Positions 27,224-35,521 of a stretch of 64,000 bases of DNA are shown here, piece after piece. The translations under genes and the position numbers were made by a program. Location: the NCBI RefSeq assembly GCF_016595465.1, contig NZ_JAENIK010000004.1, positions 620,001 through 684,000 of the forward strand, written 5' to 3'. This stretch comes from Luteolibacter yonseiensis. GTDB lineage: Bacteria; Verrucomicrobiota; Verrucomicrobiia; Verrucomicrobiales; Akkermansiaceae. The notes below the pieces were generated by a model that did no database searches, had not been told where the DNA came from, and was given only the letters and a program-made list of their open reading frames with translations. Position 1 is the stretch's first letter, and each line of letters starts with the position of its first letter.

Positions 27224-28621
27224 GTGAAATCCCTGATCGCCCTCACCTGCCTGCTGCTCACCCCGCTGATCGCGGCGGTGAAGCCGAACGTCATCGTCAT
27301 CATCGCGGACGACTGTACCTACAGCGACCTCGCGATCCATGGCGGGCAGAATGCCAAAACCCCGAACATCGATTCACTCGCAAAGCAGGGAACCATCTTC
27401 GACCGCGCCTACCTCGGCATGGCGATGTGCGCGCCCTCCCGCTCGGAACTCTACACCGGCCGCCTGCCGCTGCGGAACGGCTGCGCGTGGAACCAGGGCA
27501 CCAGCCGGCCCGGCACCAAAAGCATGCCACACCTCCTTGGAGATCTCGGCTACCGCGTCGGCCTCGCAGGGAAATCCCATGTCCAGCCCGCCTCGGTCTA
27601 CCCGTTTGAAAATGTCCCGGGCTATGATGAGAACTGTGTCAACAACCCCACGCGCCCGAACGACACCGCGGGCGTGAAAAACTTCATCACCCGTGACGAC
27701 GCGCAACCATTCTGCCTCGTCGTCGCACTGACAGAACCCCATGCGCCATGGGTGATGGGCGACGCCTCGGCCTACCCGCCGAAGTCACTTAAACTGCCTG
27801 CCAATTTCGCCGACACCCCGATGACCCGGCAAAGCTTCTCCCGCTACCTCGCCGAAGTCACCTACATGGACAACCAGGTGGGTGAGCTGCTCGCCCTGCT
27901 GGAAACCACCAAAAAAGCCTCCGACACGCTCGTGCTTTTCACCAGCGAACAAGGCGCGCAGTTCCCCGGCAACAAGTGGACGAACTGGGACACCGGCCTC
28001 CACACCTCGCTGGTCGCCCGCTGGCCCGGCGTGGTACCGGCCGGACGCCGCACCCCCGCGCTGGTCCAGTATGCCGACGTCCTTCCCACACTCATGGATC
28101 TCGCCGGAGGAAAACCGGACGCCTCCGCTTTCGACGGCGCCAGCTTCGCTCCCGTCCTGCGGGGAGAGGGCGACCGGCACCGGGAATTCGTTTACGGCAT
28201 GCACAACAATTACCCGGAAGGTCCGCCCTATCCCATCCGCTCCATCAGCAATGGTGATTGGCGTTACATCCGGAACCTTTCCCCGGAAAAACTCTACATC
28301 GAGAAACACATGATGGGGCGCGACGAGCACAACCCCTACTGGAGCACGTGGATGTTCCGCTCCACGGAGGACGCCCACGCGCTGCACATGGTCCAGCGCT
28401 ACATGCACCGGCCTGCGGAAGAACTCTATCACACCGCGGAAGACCGCTTTGAAATGACCAACCTTGCCACGGATCCCGCGCACGCGGAAACCAAGGCCCG
28501 CCTCGCCGCCGCGCTCGACCGCAGCCTCACCGACCAGCTCGACCCCGGCGTCCCTCTCGACACCCCCTCCGCCTTCGAGGCTTCGCAAAAGCAGAAGCCG
28601 GTGTTCCCGGGGAAACCGTGA
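27224..28621 (+). CDS. Exported sulfatase (type I, Cys formylglycine motif)
   Basis: GTG 27224 gives 465 residues with a signal peptide (VKSLIALTCLLLTPLIAA). The metal-binding start IVIIADDCTYSDL and the sulfatase signature C-A-P-S-R (C69-R73, followed by SELYTGR) are clear; the cysteine would be converted to formylglycine. The later YMDNQVGELLALLE and LFTSEQGAQFPGNKW segments match the metal-binding half of type I sulfatases, with Gln where many have D-H/N-G-x. It should hydrolyse sulfate esters on polysaccharides in the periplasm or outside. No maturation enzyme gene is present in the window. It follows the two-component pair by 88 bp and may belong to the same glycan locus. Confidence 0.9.
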   Translation: MKSLIALTCLLLTPLIAAVKPNVIVIIADDCTYSDLAIHGGQNAKTPNIDSLAKQGTIFDRAYLGMAMCAPSRSELYTGRLPLRNGCAWNQGTSRPGTKSMPHLLGDLGYRVGLAGKSHVQPASVYPFENVPGYDENCVNNPTRPNDTAGVKNFITRDDAQPFCLVVALTEPHAPWVMGDASAYPPKSLKLPANFADTPMTRQSFSRYLAEVTYMDNQVGELLALLETTKKASDTLVLFTSEQGAQFPGNKWTNWDTGLHTSLVARWPGVVPAGRRTPALVQYADVLPTLMDLAGGKPDASAFDGASFAPVLRGEGDRHREFVYGMHNNYPEGPPYPIRSISNGDWRYIRNLSPEKLYIEKHMMGRDEHNPYWSTWMFRSTEDAHALHMVQRYMHRPAEELYHTAEDRFEMTNLATDPAHAETKARLAAALDRSLTDQLDPGVPLDTPSAFEASQKQKPVFPGKP

Positions 28622-28664
28622 GGGCGTGACGCCCGTTGGAGGTCCCGGGAAACCGGGCCGGGAC
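28622..28664. terminator. Hairpins between convergent sulfatase and purK genes
   Basis: GGGCG (28622-28626) pairs with CGCCC (28630-28634), and GTCCCGG (28642-28648) pairs with CCGGGAC (28658-28664). They sit between the two stop codons. Neither has a T-tract, so they may be weak bidirectional terminators or RNA 3' stabilisers. Confidence 0.4.
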
Positions 28665-29818
28665 TACAGCCCCAGCCACTCCGCCTTCAGCGCCTCCGCG
28701 CGTTCGAGCGCGGATTCGGTGGTGGCTCCGAGGATGTTCGCGTGTCCCATTTTCCGGCGGCCCCTGGCGTGGCGCTTGCCGTAGAGGTGGAGGCTGGCTT
28801 CGCCGTCGGCGAAGAGAGGGTGCCAATCCGGCGGGGTCGTTTCCTCCGGCCACATGTCGCCGAGCAGGTTCAGCATGACCACGGGCGAAAGCAGGCGGGT
28901 GGAGCCGAGCGGCAGGCCGATCACGGCACGCAGCTGTTGCTCGAACTGGGAGGTGACGCAGGCGTCCAGCGTATGGTGTCCGGAATTGTGCGGGCGTGGA
29001 GCGATCTCGTTGACGAGCAGCGAACCGTCCGCTTTCAGGAAAAATTCCACGCCAAGGATGCCCCGGTAATCAAGCGCTTCCGCGACACGACGGGCGATGG
29101 CCGCAGCCTCCAGGGTCACGGCGGGCGAAACCCGGGCAGGGACGATGGAGACGTCCAGAATGTGGTGACGATGCCGGTTTTCCGCCGGGTCGTAGGTGAC
29201 GGTGACACCGTCCGCCCCACGGGCGACCATGACGGAGAGTTCCTTGTCAAAGGGCACCCACGCTTCCAGCACGGCTCGCGGTGCATCGAAGGCGGCCCAG
29301 ATTGTCTCCGGATCTTCGGTTCCTTCGAGCTTGAGCTGGCCCTTGCCGTCGTAACCGAAATCCGCGGTTTTCAAGACACCCGGGCCGTTGAGTTCCTTCA
29401 TCGCCGCGGCGAGGTCGGCCGCGTTGGAAATGACGGCGTACCAGGTGTGGGGAATGCCGTTCTCCTTGAGGAAATTTTTCTCACGTTCGCGGTTCTGGCA
29501 GATGCAGATGGCGCGTGGCGAGGGGAAGAGTCCGGTGCATTCCGCGACTTTCTCCAGAGTGTGACACGGGATGTTTTCAAATTCGACGGTGGAGACGGTC
29601 ACACGGCCGCAGAAATCCCGCAGGGCCTCTTCGTCGTCGAACGGCAGGTCGATGACCTCGTCAGCGCACTCGACGGCGGGGGCTTCCAAGCCGCCGGTCC
29701 AGATGACCGTGCGCACGCCGAGCCGCCGCGCGGCCAGAGCGATCATACGGCCGAGCTGGCCGCCACCGATGACACCGACGACACAATTTGGCGCGTGAAT
29801 GGGAACAGAAGCAGACAT
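28664..29818 (-). CDS. purK: 5-(carboxyamino)imidazole ribonucleotide synthase PurK
   Basis: The 384-residue product is an ATP-grasp enzyme that carboxylates aminoimidazole ribonucleotide with bicarbonate and ATP in purine synthesis. The N-terminal VGVIGGGQLGRMIALAARRLG is a textbook PurK start (shown by GGGQLGRM). VLKTADFGYDGKGQ near residue 145 and FFLKADGSLLVNEIAPRPHNSGH near 250 (core NEIAPRPHNSGH) match the ATP-grasp core. The ATG at 29818 was preferred to one 7 codons upstream because it lies 4 bp after the purE stop, avoiding overlap. Translational coupling to purE is likely. The C-terminal HLYGKRHARGRRKMGH is typical. Confidence 0.96.
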   Translation of the reverse strand: MSASVPIHAPNCVVGVIGGGQLGRMIALAARRLGVRTVIWTGGLEAPAVECADEVIDLPFDDEEALRDFCGRVTVSTVEFENIPCHTLEKVAECTGLFPSPRAICICQNREREKNFLKENGIPHTWYAVISNAADLAAAMKELNGPGVLKTADFGYDGKGQLKLEGTEDPETIWAAFDAPRAVLEAWVPFDKELSVMVARGADGVTVTYDPAENRHRHHILDVSIVPARVSPAVTLEAAAIARRVAEALDYRGILGVEFFLKADGSLLVNEIAPRPHNSGHHTLDACVTSQFEQQLRAVIGLPLGSTRLLSPVVMLNLLGDMWPEETTPPDWHPLFADGEASLHLYGKRHARGRRKMGHANILGATTESALERAEALKAEWLGL

Positions 29819-29822
29819 GAAA

Positions 29823-30329
29823 TCAGTCGATGGGATCAAGGGGAGGCAGCGCCGCGGCTTTCACCGTGGCGGTTTGGTTTTTGCGGAACTCCGCGAGCTT
29901 TTCCGCGAGTCCGGGATTTTCATTCGCGAGCATGGCCACGGCGAAAAGCGCGGCATTCGTCGAGCCGGCCTTGCCGATGGCGAAGGTGGCGGTCGGAATT
30001 CCGGCGGGCATCTGGACGATCGAAAGCAACGAGTCCACGCCTTGCAGCGCCTTGGACTCAACCGGCACGCCGAGGACCGGGAGATCGGTGATGGCGGCGG
30101 TCATGCCCGGCAGATGGGCTGCTCCGCCGGCTCCGGCGATGATGCATTTGAGACCGCGGCCACGCGCGGTTTCGGCATAGGAAACAAGCTTGTCCGGCGT
30201 GCGGTGGGCACTGACGACTTCCGCTTCCCATGCCACGCCGAAGTCACGCAGGACGCGTGCGGCGTGCTCCATCGTCGGCCAATCCGACGTGCTTCCCATG
30301 ATGATCCCGACGACTGGCGCTGCGTTCAT
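29823..30329 (-). CDS. purE: N5-carboxyaminoimidazole ribonucleotide mutase PurE
   Basis: The ATG at 30329 gives 168 residues, the normal class I PurE size. The signature [14 protein letters not shown] contains the conserved Ser and Asp of the active site, [11 protein letters not shown] the catalytic His, and [15 protein letters not shown] the phosphate/substrate loop. It converts N5-CAIR, the PurK product, to CAIR. purE precedes purK on the same strand, as in many bacteria. The C-terminal tail after residue 155 is slightly longer than usual. The gene is divergent from the first BlaI-type repressor, leaving 176 bp for both promoters. Confidence 0.97.
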   Translation of the reverse strand: MNAAPVVGIIMGSTSDWPTMEHAARVLRDFGVAWEAEVVSAHRTPDKLVSYAETARGRGLKCIIAGAGGAAHLPGMTAAITDLPVLGVPVESKALQGVDSLLSIVQMPAGIPTATFAIGKAGSTNAALFAVAMLANENPGLAEKLAEFRKNQTATVKAAALPPLDPID

Positions 30330-30447
30330 CGGCGCAGAGTGGAGGACTCGGTGCGGCGCGTCAATACGCAGGTGGAAGCAGCCGGGAATCAACGGCCGGA
30401 TGTGGAAAAAGGGAAAAGTTGGGAAATTCCCCGGTGCCGAAGACAAC

Positions 30448-30499
30448 GACAAACGTCGTCTCTTCCCGCTTGACGCTCATGACGACATTTGTCATGTCA
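30448..30499 (+). promoter_or_regulatory. Paired operators and promoter of the first BlaI/M56 cassette
   Basis: Two palindromes, GACAAACGTC (30448-30457) and GACATTTGTC (30484-30493), follow the GACA-NN-TGTC form close to BlaI/MecI operators (TACA-NN-TGTA). They are exactly 36 bp apart. A TTGACG -35-like hexamer at 30470-30475 puts the second palindrome in the promoter spacer; the matching -10 (near CATGTC) is poor. The same layout recurs at 52782-52833. Confidence 0.65.
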
Positions 30500-30505
30500 T
30501 TTCCC

Positions 30506-30913
30506 ATGAATCCCAAGAAAGCGTCATCCCTCCCGCCATTGTCGCCTGCCGAACAGGCGTTGATGGATCTGATCTGGCGGAAGCAGCCCGTTTCCGTGGG
30601 AGACCTGCTCCGGGCGGTGAACGACGGTCGGGCGGAAGCCATCACCCGCAGCACCCTGCAAACGCAGCTTCACCGGTTGGAGACGAAAGGTTGGCTGCTG
30701 AGCGATGACGAGGGTCGCGCAAGGCTGTATCGCTCGGTGCCGTCGGAAAAAGGTGGACGCGGAAAGGTGCTGGCTGAGCTGAAACAGCGCTTTTTCGGCG
30801 GATCCGGTCTTTCGCTCGTCCGCTGTCTGGTCGAAGAGGGAGGCCTGAGCAAGGAGGAGTTCGATGAACTGAATCAACTGATCGTCAAACATCAACAAGG
30901 GAAAAAGCCATGA
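30506..30913 (+). CDS. BlaI/MecI-family transcriptional repressor (copy 1)
   Basis: The 135-residue protein is a winged-helix repressor of the penicillinase repressor family. It begins MNPKKASSLPPLSPAEQALM; the helix-turn-helix covers about residues 20-70 with ITRSTLQTQLHRLETKGWLL as the recognition and wing part. The C-terminal dimerisation helices contain ELKQRFFGGSGLSLVRCLVE, the region cleaved or released in BlaI/MecI systems. It is over 70 percent identical by eye to the copy at 52840. The M56 peptidase gene overlaps its stop by ATGA, so the pair forms an operon. It probably binds the two GACA-NN-TGTC sites just upstream and represses its own operon. Confidence 0.93.
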   Translation: MNPKKASSLPPLSPAEQALMDLIWRKQPVSVGDLLRAVNDGRAEAITRSTLQTQLHRLETKGWLLSDDEGRARLYRSVPSEKGGRGKVLAELKQRFFGGSGLSLVRCLVEEGGLSKEEFDELNQLIVKHQQGKKP

Positions 30914-33009
30914 ACCTTTCCTCCACCTACCTGCTGAATGTCGCGCTACATGCGGCGTTGCTGTCGGTTTTCACAAGCCTGCTGCTGGTATGCCTCCGCC
31001 TTCCGGAGAAGCGCGCCTTTGTGGCGATCGTGGGGCTGATGGCGGTGGGCGTCCTGCCATGGATCACCGCGCTGCGACCCGCTGCGGCGCCGCGGATCTT
31101 CCAGCCGGCGGCGGGAATTCAAGAACCACCGTCCGGGCTGGCGCTCTGGACCGTGGCCACGGTCCCGATGAAGACGACGGTGGAAGTGGAAATTCCGCCA
31201 ACTTCCCAATCGGGCATCGCCCCGGCGGCGGGACGGGTTTATCCGAATTTTCCTTACCTCTTCAACACGCTCTGGGCCGTTGGGTCAGGCATCGCGCTGC
31301 TGAAACTTTGCATCGCTTGGCTGCAAGTCGTGGTTTGGAGAAAATCACTGGCGCAACCTGACGACGCCAGTTGGTCCGCTCTCCAACAACTCGTCCCCGA
31401 AGCTCCCGCTCGCGGTCGTTTCCGGATCTGCCAGGGCTGGATGAGTCCTTGCGTCACGGGTTTCTGGCGGCCCCTGATTGTCATTCCCTCGTTCCTGCTT
31501 GATGCGGGTTCCAAGAAAAAGCTGGGCTGGGCGCTCCGCCATGAGATCGGCCACTGGCGGACGGGTGATTCCCGCTGGATGTTGATTTTCAATTTCATCC
31601 GTTGCCTGAATTGGTGGAATCCTCTGGTCCATCTGCTCATTTCCCGGTGGGACGATGCCCGCGAGCAGCTCTGCGATCTTCAAGCCACAGGCCCCTCGGA
31701 GAACCGTGCGGCATACGGAGCATTCCTCATCGCCATGCCCCGTCAGGTTTCCAAACAGCCGCCACTCGCCGTCGCCATGGCGAAGAGCCGCCAAGCACGC
31801 CGGTTGAAAAGACGGCTTGTGGGTTTGTTGGAATCCGCGGGAAGCGGGAGTCCCGTCGGAAAAGGCTTCGCCAGTCTCAGCGCGGGACTGGTTGTGGTTC
31901 TGGCAGTTGCCGTCTCCGTAATGAGGATCGGCGCGGCGGAAGAAGCGGTAATCGAATCGCGGGAAGAAGAGGCGGCCCGGCCGCAGGCCATCACATTCCA
32001 GCCGGAAAAATTCCATATCGACTACTGGATGATCATTTCCAAATCAGCCTCCGGTAGAAAAAGCGGAGAGATCCTGAAGGATCACGAGATGAAGGAGTTT
32101 CTCAAAACGGCGGAGGACCAAGGCTGCATCGCCGTCCACACCACCGGCAAACTGGACCACGGGGAAAACAAGACCTTCGAAACCCGCTACGACCGGAAGA
32201 TCAACCTCTGGTCCCAGAAGGATCGCCCGTCATTCGCGGATCCTATTGGAAACGGAATCCAGTACGAATCCCGTGCGATCTTTGAAAACCAACAGATCTC
32301 ACTGACCACCCGGGCGACCTACCGCTTTTTTCCCGGCAGCGGATTTCCCATTTCGCTGACACCCGCCGAGCCGTTTGCCGGAGGCAGCGATTTCCTTTTC
32401 AAAAAAGCCGATGTTTCCGCCCGGCTGAATCTCGGCGAGGTGGTGTGCGTGGATTTGGGAGAAGTGGAGCCAGGGACGTTTGCCCAGGTTTTTTCAAAGG
32501 CCACACCTCTCACCGCCGAAGGTGATAGCGTTGCTGGCAGTCCCGGCCAGTTGTTCAAGAGGCCTTCCGTGGATGTGAAGGGCAGGGTGCGGATCAGTGG
32601 CACGCGCGTGAGTGTGCCGGCAGCGGATCTGAAGGCGGATCTGGCCCGGCATCCCCATTCCAAGAATTTTCCACCCGTAACCGATTCCATGAACTGGGTG
32701 ATACAGCCATATCAGGAGGTTTTTGAGAATGTGCTGGGCGCGGAAATTGAGAAACTCGGGACAGTGGAGCTTCCACTCATTGAATTCCGCCAACCCTGGC
32801 TGTCGCTGCCGGGACTGAAGTTTTCGGCATATCTCTCGGAAGACCACAAGTGGATCAATCTCACGATGATCCCGGGCACCGACGTGTTGGATCAGGAAAT
32901 CAAAACCCTGCCGTTCGTCCCGCCAGGAATTCCGATCTCGTTCAAACTCCGTAGCGGACCGAAAACCGAAAGCCGGGTGTTTTTCAAGATCGAAGCCGTG
33001 AAACCCTGA
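30910..33009 (+). CDS. BlaR1-like M56 membrane metallopeptidase with novel sensor region (copy 1)
   Basis: The 699-residue protein has N-terminal helices at about 8-28, 36-55 and 115-135, a zinc-protease loop with HEIGH at 211-215 followed by CLNWWNPLVH, and a fourth helix near 320-342. This is the BlaR1/MecR1 membrane-protease plan, in which an extracytoplasmic signal activates cleavage of the repressor. The roughly 350-residue C-terminal region is not a penicillin-binding domain: no S-x-x-K, S-x-N or K-T-G set is visible in order. It shares the motifs LGEVEPG and VKGRVRISGT with the second copy. The inducing signal is unknown. Convergent with the CorA-like gene 27 bp away. Confidence 0.85.
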   Translation: MNLSSTYLLNVALHAALLSVFTSLLLVCLRLPEKRAFVAIVGLMAVGVLPWITALRPAAAPRIFQPAAGIQEPPSGLALWTVATVPMKTTVEVEIPPTSQSGIAPAAGRVYPNFPYLFNTLWAVGSGIALLKLCIAWLQVVVWRKSLAQPDDASWSALQQLVPEAPARGRFRICQGWMSPCVTGFWRPLIVIPSFLLDAGSKKKLGWALRHEIGHWRTGDSRWMLIFNFIRCLNWWNPLVHLLISRWDDAREQLCDLQATGPSENRAAYGAFLIAMPRQVSKQPPLAVAMAKSRQARRLKRRLVGLLESAGSGSPVGKGFASLSAGLVVVLAVAVSVMRIGAAEEAVIESREEEAARPQAITFQPEKFHIDYWMIISKSASGRKSGEILKDHEMKEFLKTAEDQGCIAVHTTGKLDHGENKTFETRYDRKINLWSQKDRPSFADPIGNGIQYESRAIFENQQISLTTRATYRFFPGSGFPISLTPAEPFAGGSDFLFKKADVSARLNLGEVVCVDLGEVEPGTFAQVFSKATPLTAEGDSVAGSPGQLFKRPSVDVKGRVRISGTRVSVPAADLKADLARHPHSKNFPPVTDSMNWVIQPYQEVFENVLGAEIEKLGTVELPLIEFRQPWLSLPGLKFSAYLSEDHKWINLTMIPGTDVLDQEIKTLPFVPPGIPISFKLRSGPKTESRVFFKIEAVKP

Positions 33010-33036
33010 GGAGGAAGGGGCGGAAATCCATCCCTA

Positions 33037-33777
33037 TCAGCGGTTGTTGCGATTTCTCCTGCCGACGACGGCGTGCACGAAGAAGCCGAGCATGACGCCT
33101 GCCGCGAGAACCGTCCAGAAACCGGTCTGGTTATAAAGGGTTTCCGGCGGATTCATTCCGAAAACGGCGACAAGCGTGGCGAGCGGCAGGAAAAAAGCCG
33201 CAAGCCGGTTCAAACGGCGCGCTTCCTCGTTCGCCACGTCCGCCGCATGGGCCTGCTGGGTGGCGGACTCGGCGACGGTGAACTCCATGCCCGCTTTCGC
33301 ATCCGCCGCGACAAGCTCGATCCCGCGCTCGAGATCCGCCGCCTGGTCCCGCATGTTGATGATGCGGGTATCGTCCGGCAGGGCCTGGCGGGTCGCCTGC
33401 ACCACCTCGAGCATGCTGCGGGTCGCCCGTTGCAGCGGGTGCATGCGGCGCATGATTTCGAAATACTGCCGCGCCGTTTTGGCGGCTTCCACCTCCTCGT
33501 CAAGCTGGTGGATGGCGGTGCGGTAGGAGGCGATGTGGGCTTCCAGCCCGGTCAGGCCGCCCGCCGCGGGCGCGCTTTTCCACTCGCCCGCCGGATTTCT
33601 CCAGATGACCACCGCCGTGCGGACTTCGTCGTCCTCCGCACGCGGGACTTGGTGGAGAAGCAGGAGGAGATGCCCTTCCTCGTTCATCAGACGCTGCTTG
33701 CCGACCGACTCGCCAAGACGTTTGCGGATCGAATCCGGCAGAGCCCAGGTCTTGGGAATGTAAACGGCTTTTTCCAT
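33037..33777 (-). CDS. CorA-like magnesium/divalent cation transporter-related protein
   Basis: The ATG at 33777 gives 246 residues starting MEKAVYIPKTWALPDSI. The long helical middle (EEVEAAKTARQYFEIMRRMH and VVQATRQALPDDTRIINMRD regions) and two C-terminal membrane helices are typical of CorA-type channels. The loop contains F-G-M-N at about residue 210, the ion-selectivity GMN motif. The N-terminal cytoplasmic domain is shorter than in canonical CorA (about 315 residues), so this may be a divergent or minimal member. A longer frame upstream exists but overlaps the region before the divergent acyltransferase and looks non-coding. Confidence 0.72.
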   Translation of the reverse strand: MEKAVYIPKTWALPDSIRKRLGESVGKQRLMNEEGHLLLLLHQVPRAEDDEVRTAVVIWRNPAGEWKSAPAAGGLTGLEAHIASYRTAIHQLDEEVEAAKTARQYFEIMRRMHPLQRATRSMLEVVQATRQALPDDTRIINMRDQAADLERGIELVAADAKAGMEFTVAESATQQAHAADVANEEARRLNRLAAFFLPLATLVAVFGMNPPETLYNQTGFWTVLAAGVMLGFFVHAVVGRRNRNNR

Positions 33778-33907
33778 GCCTCCAGCAGCGCATTTTTTCC
33801 GACACCGGGCAAGTTGTGTTTCTCCACGGAGGGGCTTGTCAAAGAGGCCGGGGTGGAGAAACTCACCACATCCCGCGCGACCGGCACGCCCCGCCGGCAT
33901 CTGACAA

Positions 33908-34579
33908 ATGAGCAAACCCAAAAGCACCGAGATCCAAGGAAACCGCAAGGCGGAGATCCTCGGCACCCTCGCGGGCTGGCTCATGCGTGTGTGGTCGAAG
34001 ACCCTGCGTTTTGAAATCTACGACCGCTGCGGAGTCATCACCGCGCACGACCCCATCCGCCCCGTCATCTACGCCCTCTGGCACAACCGCATTTTCACCA
34101 TGCCTCCGATCTGGTGGCGCACGGGTGGGAATCTCAGGAAATCCGTGGTTCTCACGAGCGCCAGCAAGGATGGTGCGATCCTGGCGAAAGCCATGTCGGT
34201 CTTCGGACTCGGTGCGGTGCGCGGTTCGTCCTCGCGCCGGGCGGTGGCGGCCTTGATCGGCATGAAGCGGTCCCTGCAGGAAGGCTATGACGTGTGCATC
34301 ACTCCCGACGGCCCGCGCGGTCCGCGCTACAGCTTCCACCCGGGGATCATCAAGCTGGCGCAATCCACCGGAGCTCCCATTGTCCCGATCCACCTGAAAT
34401 TCACCGAGGCCTGGCATGTGAACTCCTGGGACCGTCTCGTCATTCCCAAGCCGTTCAGCGAAGTGGACGTCACATTCGACGAACTCATCTTCATCCCCGC
34501 CAAGCTCGACGAAACGGAATTTCTCGCCCAGGTGGAACGGGTGAAAAACATCCTGCTCGCCGGAGCTGACGATCTCTGA
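33908..34579 (+). CDS. DUF374/lysophospholipid acyltransferase-like protein
   Basis: The 223-residue protein matches the DUF374 branch of the LpxL/PlsC-like acyltransferases. It has VIYALWHNRIF (about residue 50, a His followed by Asn-Arg instead of H-x4-D), SASKDGAILAKAM near 83, RGSSSRRAVAALIGMKRSL near 103 and ITPDGPRGPRYSFHPGIIKLA near 130 (core TPDGPRGPR). These are conserved family motifs. Such proteins are thought to transfer an acyl chain in lipid A or lipid metabolism at the inner membrane; no strong transmembrane helix is seen. The folD gene begins 12 bp downstream, suggesting co-transcription but not a shared pathway. Confidence 0.85.
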   Translation: MSKPKSTEIQGNRKAEILGTLAGWLMRVWSKTLRFEIYDRCGVITAHDPIRPVIYALWHNRIFTMPPIWWRTGGNLRKSVVLTSASKDGAILAKAMSVFGLGAVRGSSSRRAVAALIGMKRSLQEGYDVCITPDGPRGPRYSFHPGIIKLAQSTGAPIVPIHLKFTEAWHVNSWDRLVIPKPFSEVDVTFDELIFIPAKLDETEFLAQVERVKNILLAGADDL

Positions 34580-34591
34580 CCAATTTACCCC

Positions 34592-35473
34592 ATGAACACG
34601 CCGAAAATTCTCGATGGAAAAGCCGTAGCCGCCGCAGTGCTCGACGAGTGCCGCGCCGAAACCGCCGAACTTCTCGCCAAAGGCATCCAGCCCGGACTGG
34701 CCGTCGTGCTCGTCGGCGCCGATCCCGCATCGCAGGTCTATGTCGGATCGAAGGCCCGCACCTGCGCCGAACTGGGGTTCCACTCGGTGAAGATCGAACT
34801 GCCTGCGGAAACCACTCAGGAAGAACTGCTCCAGGTCGTGAAAGACCTCAATGCGGACCCGAAGGTCCACGGCATCCTCGTCCAGTCACCTCCGCCGAAA
34901 CACATTGATGAGGAAGCCATCATCCGCGCCATCGATCCGCGCAAGGATGTGGACGGATTCCACCCGGAAAACGTCGCCAAGCTCGTGCTGGAAGATCCCA
35001 CCGGCTTCGTCCCCTGCACGCCGGCGGGCTGCATGAAGCTATTGGAAGTTTCCGGCATCGACACCAATGGCGCGGAAGCCGTCGTCATCGGCCGCAGCAT
35101 GATCGTCGGCAAGCCGATGGCGCTGCTGCTCGTCGCGAAAAACTCGAACGCCACCGTCACCATCGCCCACTCCCGTTCGAAAGATCTGCCCGGCATCTGC
35201 CGCCGCGCGGACATCCTCATCGCCGCCGTGGGCCGCCCTGAGATGGTGAAAGCGGATTGGGTGAAACCCGGCGCCGTCGTCATCGATGTCGGCATCAACC
35301 GCGTCGAGGATTCCTCGAAAAAATCCGGCTACCGTCTGACCGGTGACGTCGCTTATTCCGAGGTCGCTCCGCTCACCTCGGCCATCACCCCCGTCCCCGG
35401 CGGCGTCGGCCCGATGACCATCGCCATGCTGATGAAGAACACGCTGCAGGCGGCGAGACAGTTCGGGGTGTGA
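34592..35473 (+). CDS. folD: Bifunctional methylenetetrahydrofolate dehydrogenase/cyclohydrolase FolD
   Basis: This 293-residue enzyme interconverts 5,10-methylene-THF and 10-formyl-THF in one-carbon metabolism. The catalytic Y-x3-K pair is Y50 and K54 in [25 protein letters not shown] near residue 110 is the FolD signature, and [14 protein letters not shown] near 160 the NADP-binding part. [13 protein letters not shown] and [15 protein letters not shown] close the protein as expected. The usual QLPLP motif reads QSPPP here (residues 97-101), a local variation in an otherwise standard sequence. It starts 12 bp after the acyltransferase. Confidence 0.97.
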   Translation: MNTPKILDGKAVAAAVLDECRAETAELLAKGIQPGLAVVLVGADPASQVYVGSKARTCAELGFHSVKIELPAETTQEELLQVVKDLNADPKVHGILVQSPPPKHIDEEAIIRAIDPRKDVDGFHPENVAKLVLEDPTGFVPCTPAGCMKLLEVSGIDTNGAEAVVIGRSMIVGKPMALLLVAKNSNATVTIAHSRSKDLPGICRRADILIAAVGRPEMVKADWVKPGAVVIDVGINRVEDSSKKSGYRLTGDVAYSEVAPLTSAITPVPGGVGPMTIAMLMKNTLQAARQFGV

Positions 35474-35521
35474 AACCACAATCCCGGCGCGGATGGTGCC
35501 GGTGTCAGAACAAACTCACCC

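Noticed and set aside
30448..33009. Beta-lactam resistance operon (blaI-blaR1)
   Set aside because: No penicillin-binding motifs in the sensor region and no beta-lactamase or PBP2a gene adjacent. The repressor/protease names are kept only as family labels.
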